From Hyphomonadaceae bacterium UBA7672 (GTDB lineage Bacteria > Pseudomonadota > Alphaproteobacteria > Caulobacterales > Hyphomonadaceae): a DNA stretch of 64,000 nucleotides. The stretch covers positions 62,001-126,000 of the forward strand of contig DLHI01000010.1 in the NCBI GenBank assembly GCA_002483135.1, given 5' to 3'. The notes beneath the pieces were generated by a model. The model worked only from the letters and a program-made list of their open reading frames with translations, had not been told where the DNA came from and searched no databases. Every line of letters starts with the position of its first letter. The stretch's first letter is position 1. This document shows positions 35,950-44,214 of this stretch, piece by piece. Both the position numbers and the translations under genes were made by a program.

Positions 35950-38433
35950 TCAATGGCAGCTGGCACCGGACCGGGGCGGCGCTGGAAGAGGCGGCGGCTG
36001 ACGCGATCCCGGTATCTCGCCCACCGGCGAGACTCCCAGACGCAGGGAGTTCACGATCACTGATACCGATGACAGCGCCATGGCAAGCGCTGCGATCATG
36101 GGTGAAAGGAGCTGGCCTGTGAGCGGGTAAAGGAGGCCAGCGGCAACCGGGATACCAAGGGCATTGTAGCCGAAGGCGAAAACCAGGTTCTGCCGGATGT
36201 TTGCCATGGTGGCGCGCGACACAGCCCGGCCTTTCACAACCCCGCTGAGATCGCCTCGTAGCAAGGTAACGCCGGCGCTTTCAATCGCGACGTCCGTGCC
36301 TGTCCCCATGGCAATTCCGACGTCGGCCGCCGCAAGCGCCGGCGCATCGTTGACGCCATCTCCTGCCATCGCAACGACGCAGCCCTCTCGCTTCAGTCGC
36401 TCGACGATCCGCGATTTGTCCTCAGGGAGAACTTCTGCTTCGACATTCGTGATGCCGAGGGTCCGGCCGACGGCTTCGGCTGTCGTGCGATTGTCGCCGG
36501 TCAGCATCACCAGTTCGATGCCCTGGGCGCGCAGCGCCTTGAGCGACTCAGGCGTGGTTGCCTTGATCCGGTCAGCGATGCCCAGAACGCCAGCCAGTCT
36601 GCCGTCGATCGCAACAAAGATGGCGGTGACGCCATCCGCGCGCAGGCGTTCTGCTTCGGAGTGAAGGGAAGATGTCGCGATACCGAGTTCATCGAGATAG
36701 CGCTCGGCGCCAAGCGCGACGGTCTTGCCGTCGATCTTTCCGATCACGCCCTTGCCAGTTGGCGAGTCGAACTCGGTCGGTTCGACCAACGAGACGCCAC
36801 GTTCCCTGGCAGCCGCAACGACAGCAAGCGCAAGTGGGTGCTCGCTGCGTTGCTCGAGACTTGCACCCGCACGCAGGAGGTTTGCTTCCACTATCCCCGC
36901 AACAGTCTTGATCGCGACGACGCCGGGCTTGCCTTCGGTCAGCGTGCCGGTCTTGTCGAGGACCAGCGTGTTGACCTTCTCGAAGCGCTCCAGCGCTTCG
37001 GCATTGCGGATCAGGACGCCCTGACGTGCTGCGCGACCGACGCCCGCCATGATGGACATGGGCGTAGCAAGGCCAAGCGCACACGGACATGCGATGATCA
37101 GGACGGAGACGGCCGCGATAAGTCCGTAGGTGAAGGAGGGTTGCGGCCCGAAGGCCCACCAACCAATAAACGCCAGGACGGCGATAGCGATCACAGCCGG
37201 TACGAACCAGCCAGACACCTTGTCCGCGAGGCGCTGGATCGGCGCGCGGCTGCGCTGCGCGTCGGCGACCAACTTGACGATCTGCGACAGCATGGTGTCG
37301 CGGCCGACGCGTTTGGCTTCGATCACGAGCGCGCCGGTCTGGTTGAGCGTGCCCGCGATGACGGAGTCTCCAACACTCCGCGTGACAGGCATGGATTCAC
37401 CGGTCACCATGGACTCGTCCACCGTGGAGCGCCCGTCAATGACGACGCCGTCAACGGGCGTCTTTTCGCCAGGACGGACGCGCAGCCGGTCGCCGACGAT
37501 GATTGTATCCAGCGGTACTTCCGCTTCCTCGCCATCGCTGATCCGTCGTGCGGTCTTGGGTGCAAGGTCAAGCAGGGCGCGGATGGCCCCGCCCGTACGC
37601 TCGCGCGCGCCCAGCTCCAGCACCTGCCCGAGGAGTACAAGCACTGTAATGACGGCCGCGGCTTCGAAGTAGACAGAGACATCACCGTGGGGGCCCCGGA
37701 ACTCTGGCGGAAAGGCCGAAGGAAAGAGCAGGGCAACCACGCTGTAAGTCCATGCCACGCCCGTCCCGAGCGCAATCAGCGTAAACATGTTGAGGCTTCG
37801 GTTGACCAGCGAAGCATAACCCCGCTCGAAGAATGGCCAACCCGCCCAAAGGACGACCGGTGTCGCGAGACTAAACTGGATCCACGCATTGATGTGCGGA
37901 GGCACAAGTGCGTCGACGTTGAACAAGTGACGGCCCATTTCCAGAACGAGAACCGGCAACGCAAGTACGAGACCCACCCAGAAGCGCCGGGACATGTCGG
38001 CTAGCTCGGGGTTCGGCGCGGCGTCTGCCGTCGGCATCATTGGCTCAAGCGCCATTCCGCAGATTGGGCACGAGCCCGGGCCGTCGCGAACGATCTCCGG
38101 ATGCATTGGGCAAGTCCACTTGGCGCCGACAAGAGCGGACGCCGCTGCGGGTGCATGGGATGACGCGTGTGAGTGGTGGTGATGATGGCCCCCAGCATCC
38201 AGACCGCCAGTATGCGCAACCTTGGCGCCATCTGCGGAGCAGCAGCTGTGTTCGGTCTTGGTGGCAGGTTTCAGATATCGATCAGGCTCGGCCTGGAATT
38301 TCGTTTTGCAGCCCCCGCTGCAGAACAGCACCTCGTGGCCGTCATGCGTTGTGCGATGGGGCGTATCCGCTTTAACCGTCATCCCGCAGACGGGATCCTT
38401 CAGTCCAGTTTGGTCAGGGTGGGTATGCGCCAT
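35950..38433 (-). CDS. copA: Copper-translocating P1B-type ATPase with YHS and heavy-metal domains
   Basis: An 827-residue Cu(I)-exporting P-type ATPase. A YHS domain (KDPVCGMTVKADTPHRTTHD, residues 10-55), a His-rich linker (GGHHHHHSHASSH, about 81-93) and an HMBD (KWTCPMHPEIVRDGPGSCPI) replace the usual HMA domains. The CPC copper site is C449-P450-C451 and the phosphorylated Asp is D493 in DKTGTLTEG; TGES and the GDGVNDAP hinge are present. It is divergent from a CsoR gene with two operators in the shared promoter. Gene name shared with the oxidase; copP/actP are alternative names. Confidence 0.95.
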   Translation of the reverse strand: MAHTHPDQTGLKDPVCGMTVKADTPHRTTHDGHEVLFCSGGCKTKFQAEPDRYLKPATKTEHSCCSADGAKVAHTGGLDAGGHHHHHSHASSHAPAAASALVGAKWTCPMHPEIVRDGPGSCPICGMALEPMMPTADAAPNPELADMSRRFWVGLVLALPVLVLEMGRHLFNVDALVPPHINAWIQFSLATPVVLWAGWPFFERGYASLVNRSLNMFTLIALGTGVAWTYSVVALLFPSAFPPEFRGPHGDVSVYFEAAAVITVLVLLGQVLELGARERTGGAIRALLDLAPKTARRISDGEEAEVPLDTIIVGDRLRVRPGEKTPVDGVVIDGRSTVDESMVTGESMPVTRSVGDSVIAGTLNQTGALVIEAKRVGRDTMLSQIVKLVADAQRSRAPIQRLADKVSGWFVPAVIAIAVLAFIGWWAFGPQPSFTYGLIAAVSVLIIACPCALGLATPMSIMAGVGRAARQGVLIRNAEALERFEKVNTLVLDKTGTLTEGKPGVVAIKTVAGIVEANLLRAGASLEQRSEHPLALAVVAAARERGVSLVEPTEFDSPTGKGVIGKIDGKTVALGAERYLDELGIATSSLHSEAERLRADGVTAIFVAIDGRLAGVLGIADRIKATTPESLKALRAQGIELVMLTGDNRTTAEAVGRTLGITNVEAEVLPEDKSRIVERLKREGCVVAMAGDGVNDAPALAAADVGIAMGTGTDVAIESAGVTLLRGDLSGVVKGRAVSRATMANIRQNLVFAFGYNALGIPVAAGLLYPLTGQLLSPMIAALAMALSSVSVIVNSLRLGVSPVGEIPGSRQPPPLPAPPRSGASCH

Positions 38434-38470
38434 GGCGCCCTCCGGGCTTGCATTTCGTCTCCAGCGTATA

Positions 38471-38485
38471 TACCCTATGGGGGTA
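38471..38485. promoter_or_regulatory. CsoR operator 1
   Basis: TACCCTATGGGGGTA is a GC-box inverted repeat typical of CsoR/RcnR-family operators. It lies between the divergent copper ATPase and csoR genes, 38 bases from the ATPase start. Confidence 0.8.
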
Positions 38486-38495
38486 TTAAATCAAG

Positions 38496-38510
38496 TACCC
38501 GGGAGGGGTA
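38496..38510. promoter_or_regulatory. CsoR operator 2
   Basis: TACCCGGGAGGGGTA, a second operator 25 bases (about 2.4 helical turns) from the first, centre to centre, and ending three bases before the csoR start codon. Confidence 0.8.
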
Positions 38511-38513
38511 TGT

Positions 38514-38780
38514 ATGGAAAGATCGGTTTCCGAGAAAGTTCTGAAGAGTTTGAACCGGGTGGAAGGGCAGGTTCGCGGCATCGCGAAAATGGTCGAAGAA
38601 GACCGCTACTGCATTGATGTGGTGACACAGATCGAAGCTGCCCGCGCCGCCCTGGCGCGCATCGAAAGCGACCTTCTGCGGCAGCACCTCGGGCATTGCG
38701 TGCATCGCGCTATGAACTCGAAGAACGCTTCAGAGCAGGAAAAGGTCATCGAGGAACTCGTCGGCGTCTTCCGGCGCTGA
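38514..38780 (+). CDS. csoR: Copper-sensing repressor of the CsoR family
   Basis: An 88-residue CsoR/RcnR-family (DUF156) all-helical protein. C33, H58 and C62 fit the Cu(I) ligand pattern Cys-His-Cys with CsoR spacing of 25 and 4 residues; RcnR-type Ni/Co ligands at the N-terminus are absent. It presumably represses itself and the divergent ATPase through two TACCC...GGGTA sites and releases them on binding Cu(I). Gene size is normal. Confidence 0.93.
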   Translation: MERSVSEKVLKSLNRVEGQVRGIAKMVEEDRYCIDVVTQIEAARAALARIESDLLRQHLGHCVHRAMNSKNASEQEKVIEELVGVFRR

Positions 38781-39023
38781 GGCCATTCGGCTTTCCCTGG
38801 TGCTTGGCGCCTCGACAATGCGCATTGCTTGCGCCTAACGCCACATTCTCGATTGCGTGGCGTCAAAGACCTCCCGTTTGATCCAGCACAATATTCTGTC
38901 CCAGCTCCTGTGGCGCATAGTTTGCCGTAGCGTGCTCAAAGCCCGACCAAGCTCGCGCGCCACGATGTGCCTCAATTCAGGCGTTCTGTAATTGCCCACA
39001 TGTGGGCCCGAGGGAGAATAGCC

Positions 39024-39353
39024 ATGGTTTTGTCGAAACGTGCGGCGTTCGCAATCGCCGCGATTGCCTTTGCTGTTGCCGGCTGCGTGCAAGCCCCAGC
39101 GCCACAGGCCGCCATGAAGATGGCCGATGCGGATCACCTGATGATGCAGTCGTGCATGTCCATGTCGCACGAAGACATGATGAAGAGCTCTGGCTGCACC
39201 AGCATGATGAGCAGCATGAAGGTGTCGGAGGCGGACATGACGGCAATGATGGCGTGTCACAAGATGCCGCATGCCGATGTGATGAAAGACGAACGCTGCA
39301 TGTCGATGATGAAGATGCATTCGAGCATGATGGGGATGAAGCACCCAAGCTAA
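39024..39353 (+). CDS. Met/Cys/His-rich lipoprotein, probable copper scavenger
   Basis: From ATG 39024 (AGGGAG ribosome-binding site eight bases upstream) a 109-residue protein. It has a lipoprotein signal with lipobox VAGC (Cys21). The mature part contains 23 Met, 4 further Cys and several His, arranged in loose repeats (SCMSMSHEDMMKSSGC, MACHKMPHADVMKDERCMSM). Such composition suits Cu(I) binding in the periplasm. I recognise no named family. Confidence 0.75.
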   Translation: MVLSKRAAFAIAAIAFAVAGCVQAPAPQAAMKMADADHLMMQSCMSMSHEDMMKSSGCTSMMSSMKVSEADMTAMMACHKMPHADVMKDERCMSMMKMHSSMMGMKHPS

Positions 39354-39453
39354 TGTAACCACGCGTTCAACACCCACCTCGATGCTGGCTGAGTGCTCGC
39401 AAGCGCTTCAAGAGATCGATTTGCATTCTTGAAATTCGGCGTAGATTGCCGAC

Positions 39454-40221
39454 ATGGAACCATTGGCGCGCGTCCGTATCGTCATGTGGCAAGGCGCAAG
39501 CCTCTGGATCGTCGATGCCGCTCGGGCAAAATCGGGCGAGACCGGTCGCGCCGACTTTCACTCGCATCACGCCATTCAGGTTTCTCTGGCGCTTGGCGGC
39601 TGGTTTCGACTGGATACGCAGGATGCACACGTCCGCAGCGAGGTCGCAGCCGTCGCCGCGGACACAAGGCACGTCATCGATGCAGAGGGGCTGACGGGCA
39701 TCGTCTTTATCGAGCCGGAGAGCGAGGCCGGTCGCGCAATCACGCGGCGCTTCTTTTCAGAACGAGACCTCGTGCCCGTCGAGACCGAAGTCATCAGTGA
39801 TTTTCGTGTGCGACTGGCAGCTGCATGCACGGCTCAAGATGATCGTGCACTGGTCGCGCTTGGCCGCGAATTAGTGTCGAGCCTGAGCGCCGGGGCTGCA
39901 GTGAATGACGCCGATCCTCGGATCCGAAAAGTGATCGCGTGGGCCGCCCAGCAGATTGACCAGTCAATCAGCCTGTCGGACGCAGTTGCAGTTGGCGGGC
40001 TTTCGGCTAGTCGTCTTCGCCACCTGTTCGTCGAGCAGACCGGCCTGCCGTTCAAAACCTATCTGCTCTGGCTTCGACTTACGCGCGCGGTCAATGTCAT
40101 CGCGGGCGGCGCCTCGCTCACCCAAGCTGCGCACGAAGCAGGCTTTTCCGACTCTGCGCATTTCAGCCGGACCTTTCGCAGGATGTTCGGCGTGCCCTCG
40201 GCCGCCCTACGCATAGTTTAG
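39454..40221 (+). CDS. AraC-family transcriptional regulator
   Basis: A 255-residue protein. Residues ~1-130 form a cupin-like sensing domain (ADFHSHHAIQVSLALGG), followed by the AraC/XylS double HTH at about 155-255: ISLSDAVAVGGLSASRLRHL and AAHEAGFSDSAHFSRTFRRM with the FG.. PSAAL end. Ligand is unknown. It lies immediately before the metallothionein-like gene and may regulate it or the copper genes. Confidence 0.9.
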   Translation: MEPLARVRIVMWQGASLWIVDAARAKSGETGRADFHSHHAIQVSLALGGWFRLDTQDAHVRSEVAAVAADTRHVIDAEGLTGIVFIEPESEAGRAITRRFFSERDLVPVETEVISDFRVRLAAACTAQDDRALVALGRELVSSLSAGAAVNDADPRIRKVIAWAAQQIDQSISLSDAVAVGGLSASRLRHLFVEQTGLPFKTYLLWLRLTRAVNVIAGGASLTQAAHEAGFSDSAHFSRTFRRMFGVPSAALRIV

Positions 40222-40296
40222 CCCTTCCGTTCAAGTGCAGTTCCAGAACCCCGCGTAGATACCGGCCATCGACAACCGGACACCCAGGAGGTTCCA

Positions 40297-40437
40297 ATGA
40301 CTGACCAATGCAAATGCTCTCCCTGCACCTGCGGCGCGACGTGCCAGTGTGCATCTGCGAAGCCGGCTGCGCAGCCGTGCACATGCGGTTGCAAGGATGG
40401 TGCGGCCTGCACCTGCGCAACTCCCGCCAAACGCTGA
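40297..40437 (+). CDS. Metallothionein-like Cys-rich peptide
   Basis: A 46-residue peptide with 11 cysteines at positions 5, 7, 10, 12, 16, 18, 28, 30, 32, 38 and 40, arranged as C-x-C pairs with a Cys-free spacer (residues 19-27, ASAKPAAQP) between an N-terminal cluster of six and a C-terminal cluster of five. There is a strong CAGGAGG ribosome-binding site 8 bases upstream of ATG, and no signal peptide, so it is cytoplasmic. It lacks the SmtA/BmtA pattern and MymT pattern I know; it may be a distinct bacterial class. Likely binds Cu(I), Zn or Cd by thiolate clusters. Lies between an AraC regulator and the fusion gene at 40522, on the same strand. Confidence 0.85.
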   Translation: MTDQCKCSPCTCGATCQCASAKPAAQPCTCGCKDGAACTCATPAKR

Positions 40438-40521
40438 AGCCTGAAACGTCGGCCGCAGTCTTCTCTCTCGATAGATCCCAGGGACACGAGAGACAGGCTG
40501 CGGCTGCAGAGGGGACATGCC

Positions 40522-42112
40522 ATGGAATACCTTATCGGTACCGGACTGGCGCTGATCGTCGGCGCATTCGCCACTGTCGCCGGCTTTGACCGGGACAGGA
40601 GTTTCTATCCGACCGTGCTGATTGTCGTCGCATTGTACTACGACCTGTTCGCGATCATGGGCGGGCGTGAAGGCGCGCTGGGGCCAGAGGTCACCGCCTC
40701 AATGACGTTTATCGTCCTGTCGGCTGTCGGCTTCCGCACCAGCCTTTGGGTGGTTGTGGCTGCACTCGTTGGTCACGGCCTGTTCGATTTCGTGCACGGG
40801 CATATCATCGACAACCCGGGCGTCCCCGCGTGGTGGCCGATGTTCTGCCTCAGCTATGACGTGTCGGCCGCGGCCTATCTTGCCTGGCGTCTCGTCACCA
40901 GGAGGACTGCGGCAGTCGACGCACGCAGCTTTGCCACGCGCATTCGCCCAAAGGTCGATGCAGAACTTCTGGCGGCAGAACGATCCGACTTGAGCCGGGA
41001 CTCGGCCGCAAGCTTCCATCACCTCGAGCGTGCACACGTGCTGGGTCAGACTTCGACCGTCGAACATGTGCGCGTGCATGTTCGCATGCTCGGCTGGGGC
41101 ATGCGCTATCGTCGCCCCCGCGAAATTCTCGGACAGGTTCAGCGGATCATTGGCGCAGCCATCGCGACGCCGCTGCGCCTCATCCCCCACGGCAATACTG
41201 GTGGGTCCCATGTCCACCCGTTCCGGTCAATGCCTGTTCCACCTGACCTCGCCGACGTCATCGCCGCGGCCCGCCTTACTGCCGGCAGCATGGTTTCGGT
41301 GATCTTGTTGCTCGCGGGCTTCCTTGGAACGGGCGCCTGCTCGACGGTCGCGCCTCCCGCGGATGCCATACCCGTTGCGACCGCCCCCACGCCTCCGCCA
41401 GGTGCCCGTGAACCGCAGATCGCCTATCGTGTCCTCGGCGCCGGCAAGCCAGTGATTGTGATGATCTCGGGTCTCGGCGACGGCATGTCGACATTCAACA
41501 GTGTCGCTTCAGATCTCGCAGAGTCTGCAACCGTCATCATCTATGATCGTGCCGGCTATGGCGCCAGCGAAGCGGTCAGCGGTCCCAAGGATGCGGTGGC
41601 CGCCGAAGTTGAGCTGTCCCGCCTGCTATCACAAGCCGGCGTCACCGGTCCTTATGTGCTGGTCGGGCATTCGCTCGGTGGTCTCTTCGCCGAGTACTAC
41701 GCCGCCAAGCATCCGGACAGGATCTCGGCGCTAATTCTGGAAGAGTCTCGCCCTGCGCCCTACGCGGACGCATGCGAGGCGGCAGGTCTTCCAATGTGTA
41801 CGCCGACGCCAGCCATGGTCATGTCTGCGCCAGCTGGCGTGCGGGCAGAGGTAGATGGCATGGCTGCAACCGTCGCTCAGGTTAAGGCGGCAGGCGCGGC
41901 CCGCGGCAAGCCAGTCCTGCTCTTGTCCCGGTGGGTTCCCCCCCAGCACCACACCGACGGACGCCCTGTGGGCGGCAGCGCAAGTGGATCTCGCGGCGCG
42001 CTATCCCGGATCCCAGCATCTTGTTGCTCCCGGGGGTACGCACAACATCCATCTCACCCAACGCGAATGGTTCGTTGGGGCCGTCGAGGAGTTCCTGAGA
42101 CAGGGCCGGTAG
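40522..42112 (+). pseudogene. Fusion of membrane protein, DUF3703 and alpha/beta hydrolase, frameshifted near the end
   Basis: One continuous frame from ATG 40522 joins three parts without a stop: an N-terminal membrane domain of about four TM helices (residues 1-130); a DUF3703 domain (about 135-255, FHHLERAHVLGQTSTVEHVR, PVPPDLADVIAAAR); and an alpha/beta hydrolase (about 260 on) that begins with a lipoprotein-like LGTGACS and has the nucleophile elbow GHSLGG. At a run of seven C (41938-41944) the hydrolase frame shifts: the conserved end (THNIHLTQREWFVGAVEEFL) continues in another frame to 42112, while the uninterrupted frame runs to 42165 with nonsense. One fewer C would restore it, so this is either a genuine mutation or a sequencing error. 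Confidence 0.75.
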
Positions 42113-42332
42113 CAAGACTGCCGCCAGCATCGTCGATGAGTTGCAGGAAGTGGTTGATCCGATGAACGGGTATGGTCACGGCGACTTTCATAGCCAGGTT
42201 TAGGTTTGCTCGGACTGCGAGGCAGCATGCACGGACTATGATCAGCGTCGCGAGACCGCCCGATCGAAACCGCCGAAACTTGCAAGAGTCCTTCATGTGT
42301 CAGCGAAAAGCCTGAGGGATCTGAACCAGCGT

Positions 42333-42347
42333 GACCCCCTGGGGGAG
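42333..42347. promoter_or_regulatory. Possible CsoR/RcnR-type operator
   Basis: GACCCCCTGGGGGAG, a C5-T-G5 dyad like the G-tract sites bound by the CsoR/RcnR/InrS family, 128 bases upstream of the His-rich gene at 42475. Pattern-based only. Confidence 0.35.
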
Positions 42348-42474
42348 TGCAAGCTACAAGCGAGTAGGCTTGATTTCGATGGGCTTTGCGGGTTTCGTTT
42401 GCTCACGCTTGAAGCCTTTACGCTGGCTAAAGGAAGTTTTCGCAAAAGTCATAGGACGTGTAGTCTCGGATCAA

Positions 42475-42897
42475 ATGACCATAGTCCGTCAACTCTTTGC
42501 GGCCGTTCTTGCTGCCTCACTTGTGTGGACCGGCTCAGCCGGCGCCGCGCAGGCGCATACGCACGAGATCGACGAAGAGCATGGGCGCGCCATCCACGCA
42601 CTGGCGCCTCATATCGACTTCGATCACCATACCGCTGTGCATGGTCACGATTACCATCATGACCACGACACTGCACCTGCACACCATGATGATGGTCCGC
42701 CATCGGATCCGAGCAAGCCCGATCACGACAAGGGTGTGTTCCATGTCCATTCGCTGTGTCACGTAGCCTTGGAATCCCAGTATCCACCGCTGACACGAGC
42801 GCTGGCGGTCCAGGTCATTGAGTCTCCGCTGCTGGTCGTTTCGCTAAACACGCGAAGCATAACGCCAGCTGATCGCCCTCCACGATCCTTTCTCTGA
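42475..42897 (+). CDS. Small secreted His-rich protein heading czc operon 2
   Basis: From ATG 42475 a 140-residue protein with signal peptide (residues 1-26) and a mature part packed with His and Asp (HTHEIDEEHG, HIDFDHHTAVHGHDYHHDHD, HHDD). It likely binds divalent cations in the periplasm. The frame is open upstream to 42331. Its position before a CzcC gene repeats the arrangement at 11378 and 19319. No family name is certain; CzcI-like is an inference from context. Confidence 0.65.
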   Translation: MTIVRQLFAAVLAASLVWTGSAGAAQAHTHEIDEEHGRAIHALAPHIDFDHHTAVHGHDYHHDHDTAPAHHDDGPPSDPSKPDHDKGVFHVHSLCHVALESQYPPLTRALAVQVIESPLLVVSLNTRSITPADRPPRSFL

Positions 42898-42957
42898 TCC
42901 AGACATCCGCGTCCGCTTTGCTGCGGATGCCCTGCGTTTGAGACAGAGGAGCCAGCC

Positions 42958-44214
42958 TTGTCATTCCATATTGGTGCGACCCGTCCAGGGTTCGCATGCC
43001 TTGTCGCCATCGTGGCGGCAGGAGGCGCGCATGCACAATCGCCGGCGCAGCTATCGCTAACGCTACAGGACGCGTTTGCGCGCGCGCTGGTGGATGCTCC
43101 TGCGATGCAGGCGGCAGATCAGGCGCGGCTCGGCGCAGAGGCTGGCGTACGGCAGGCAGACCGTGCTCCAAACCCCACCCTCGACATCACCGCCGAGAAC
43201 CTCTTAGGGAGCGGCCTCTATTCGGGGATAGATCGCTCTGAGACCACTTTCGCGCTTAGCCAGCGCCTCGAATGGGGTGAGGACCGGCAGGCTCGAACCA
43301 GCCTCGCGGCGGCAGACATCACCATCGCACGGGCAAGCGGCGACATCCGGCGCCAAGACCTGCTCTATGAGGTCGAGCTTGCTTATCTCGCGGTGCAGAA
43401 GGCCGACGCTGATCTAGCTGTGGCGCTGGAGCGCGCCGAGCTTGCCAGAGAGATCGTGACGACCGTACAGCGCCGCGTGGAGGTTGCGCGTGACCCGCTG
43501 ATGGCCGGCGCCAAGGCGCAAACCGTGCTGGCCGACGCCGAGATCGGCGTTGAGAACGCTCGCCGCATCAGCGAGGCCGCCAAGATGCGACTGGCAAGCT
43601 TCTGGGGTGGGACCACATCGTTCTCGGTAGACATGGCAGCGTACAGCGCGGCCATCACGCCAGCGATACCAGCAAGGCTGGCCAGCCCAGAGCTAGCCTT
43701 GGCCGAGGCCGAAGCGGTCAGAGCGGCAGCAGCGGTCGGCGTGGAGCGCGCACGCGCAGAGCAAGACCCGACCATCTCCGGCGGGTTCCGCTACTTTCAG
43801 GAGACAGGCGAGGTGGCGCTGGTCGTGGGGGTCTCAATCCCGCTAACCTTCTCCGACCAGAACGATGGCGCCATCGCCCGCGCTCACGCCGAAACCTCCC
43901 GGCTGAGGTTCGAGGGTGAGGCCCTGCGGCGGAACATCGAGCGCGAAGCAAACACCGCCCGCTCTCAGATGGAAATCGCGCGGGCGGAGGTTGACGCGAT
44001 TGATGCGCGTCTTCTGCCGTCTGCCGAGCAGGCGCTGGCGTATGCGCGAGAAGGCTACAACGCCGGGGGCTTCTCCTACCTCGACGTGTTGGATGCACAG
44101 CGCCTTGTTGTGCAGGCCCGGCTACAGCGCAATTCAGCACTTCATGCCTTTCACAGCGCGCGTGTCGCGCTCGCCCGCCTGACGGGCGCCCACGCCGAAG
44201 GATCGGCGCAATGA
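42958..44214 (+). CDS. czcC: CzcC-type outer-membrane factor, second copy
   Basis: A 418-residue outer-membrane channel starting at TTG 42958, which has an AGAGGA ribosome-binding site seven bases before it. It has a signal peptide (AHA-QS) and the CzcC motifs LTLQDAFARALVDAPAM, NPTLDITAENLLGSGLYSGI and EGYNAGGFSYLDVLDAQRL. It shares most motifs with the first CzcC at 19787. It overlaps the next gene by four bases. Confidence 0.9.
   Translation: MSFHIGATRPGFACLVAIVAAGGAHAQSPAQLSLTLQDAFARALVDAPAMQAADQARLGAEAGVRQADRAPNPTLDITAENLLGSGLYSGIDRSETTFALSQRLEWGEDRQARTSLAAADITIARASGDIRRQDLLYEVELAYLAVQKADADLAVALERAELAREIVTTVQRRVEVARDPLMAGAKAQTVLADAEIGVENARRISEAAKMRLASFWGGTTSFSVDMAAYSAAITPAIPARLASPELALAEAEAVRAAAAVGVERARAEQDPTISGGFRYFQETGEVALVVGVSIPLTFSDQNDGAIARAHAETSRLRFEGEALRRNIEREANTARSQMEIARAEVDAIDARLLPSAEQALAYAREGYNAGGFSYLDVLDAQRLVVQARLQRNSALHAFHSARVALARLTGAHAEGSAQ

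Noticed and set aside
38835..39377. Long minus-strand frame rich in His opposite the Met-rich lipoprotein
   Set aside because: The His content is the complement of ATG/Met codons of the real gene; no start signal or domain.
42331..42474. Longer N-terminus for the His-rich gene at 42475
   Set aside because: The signal peptide starts at 42475; the upstream codons include the candidate operator and have no secretory character.
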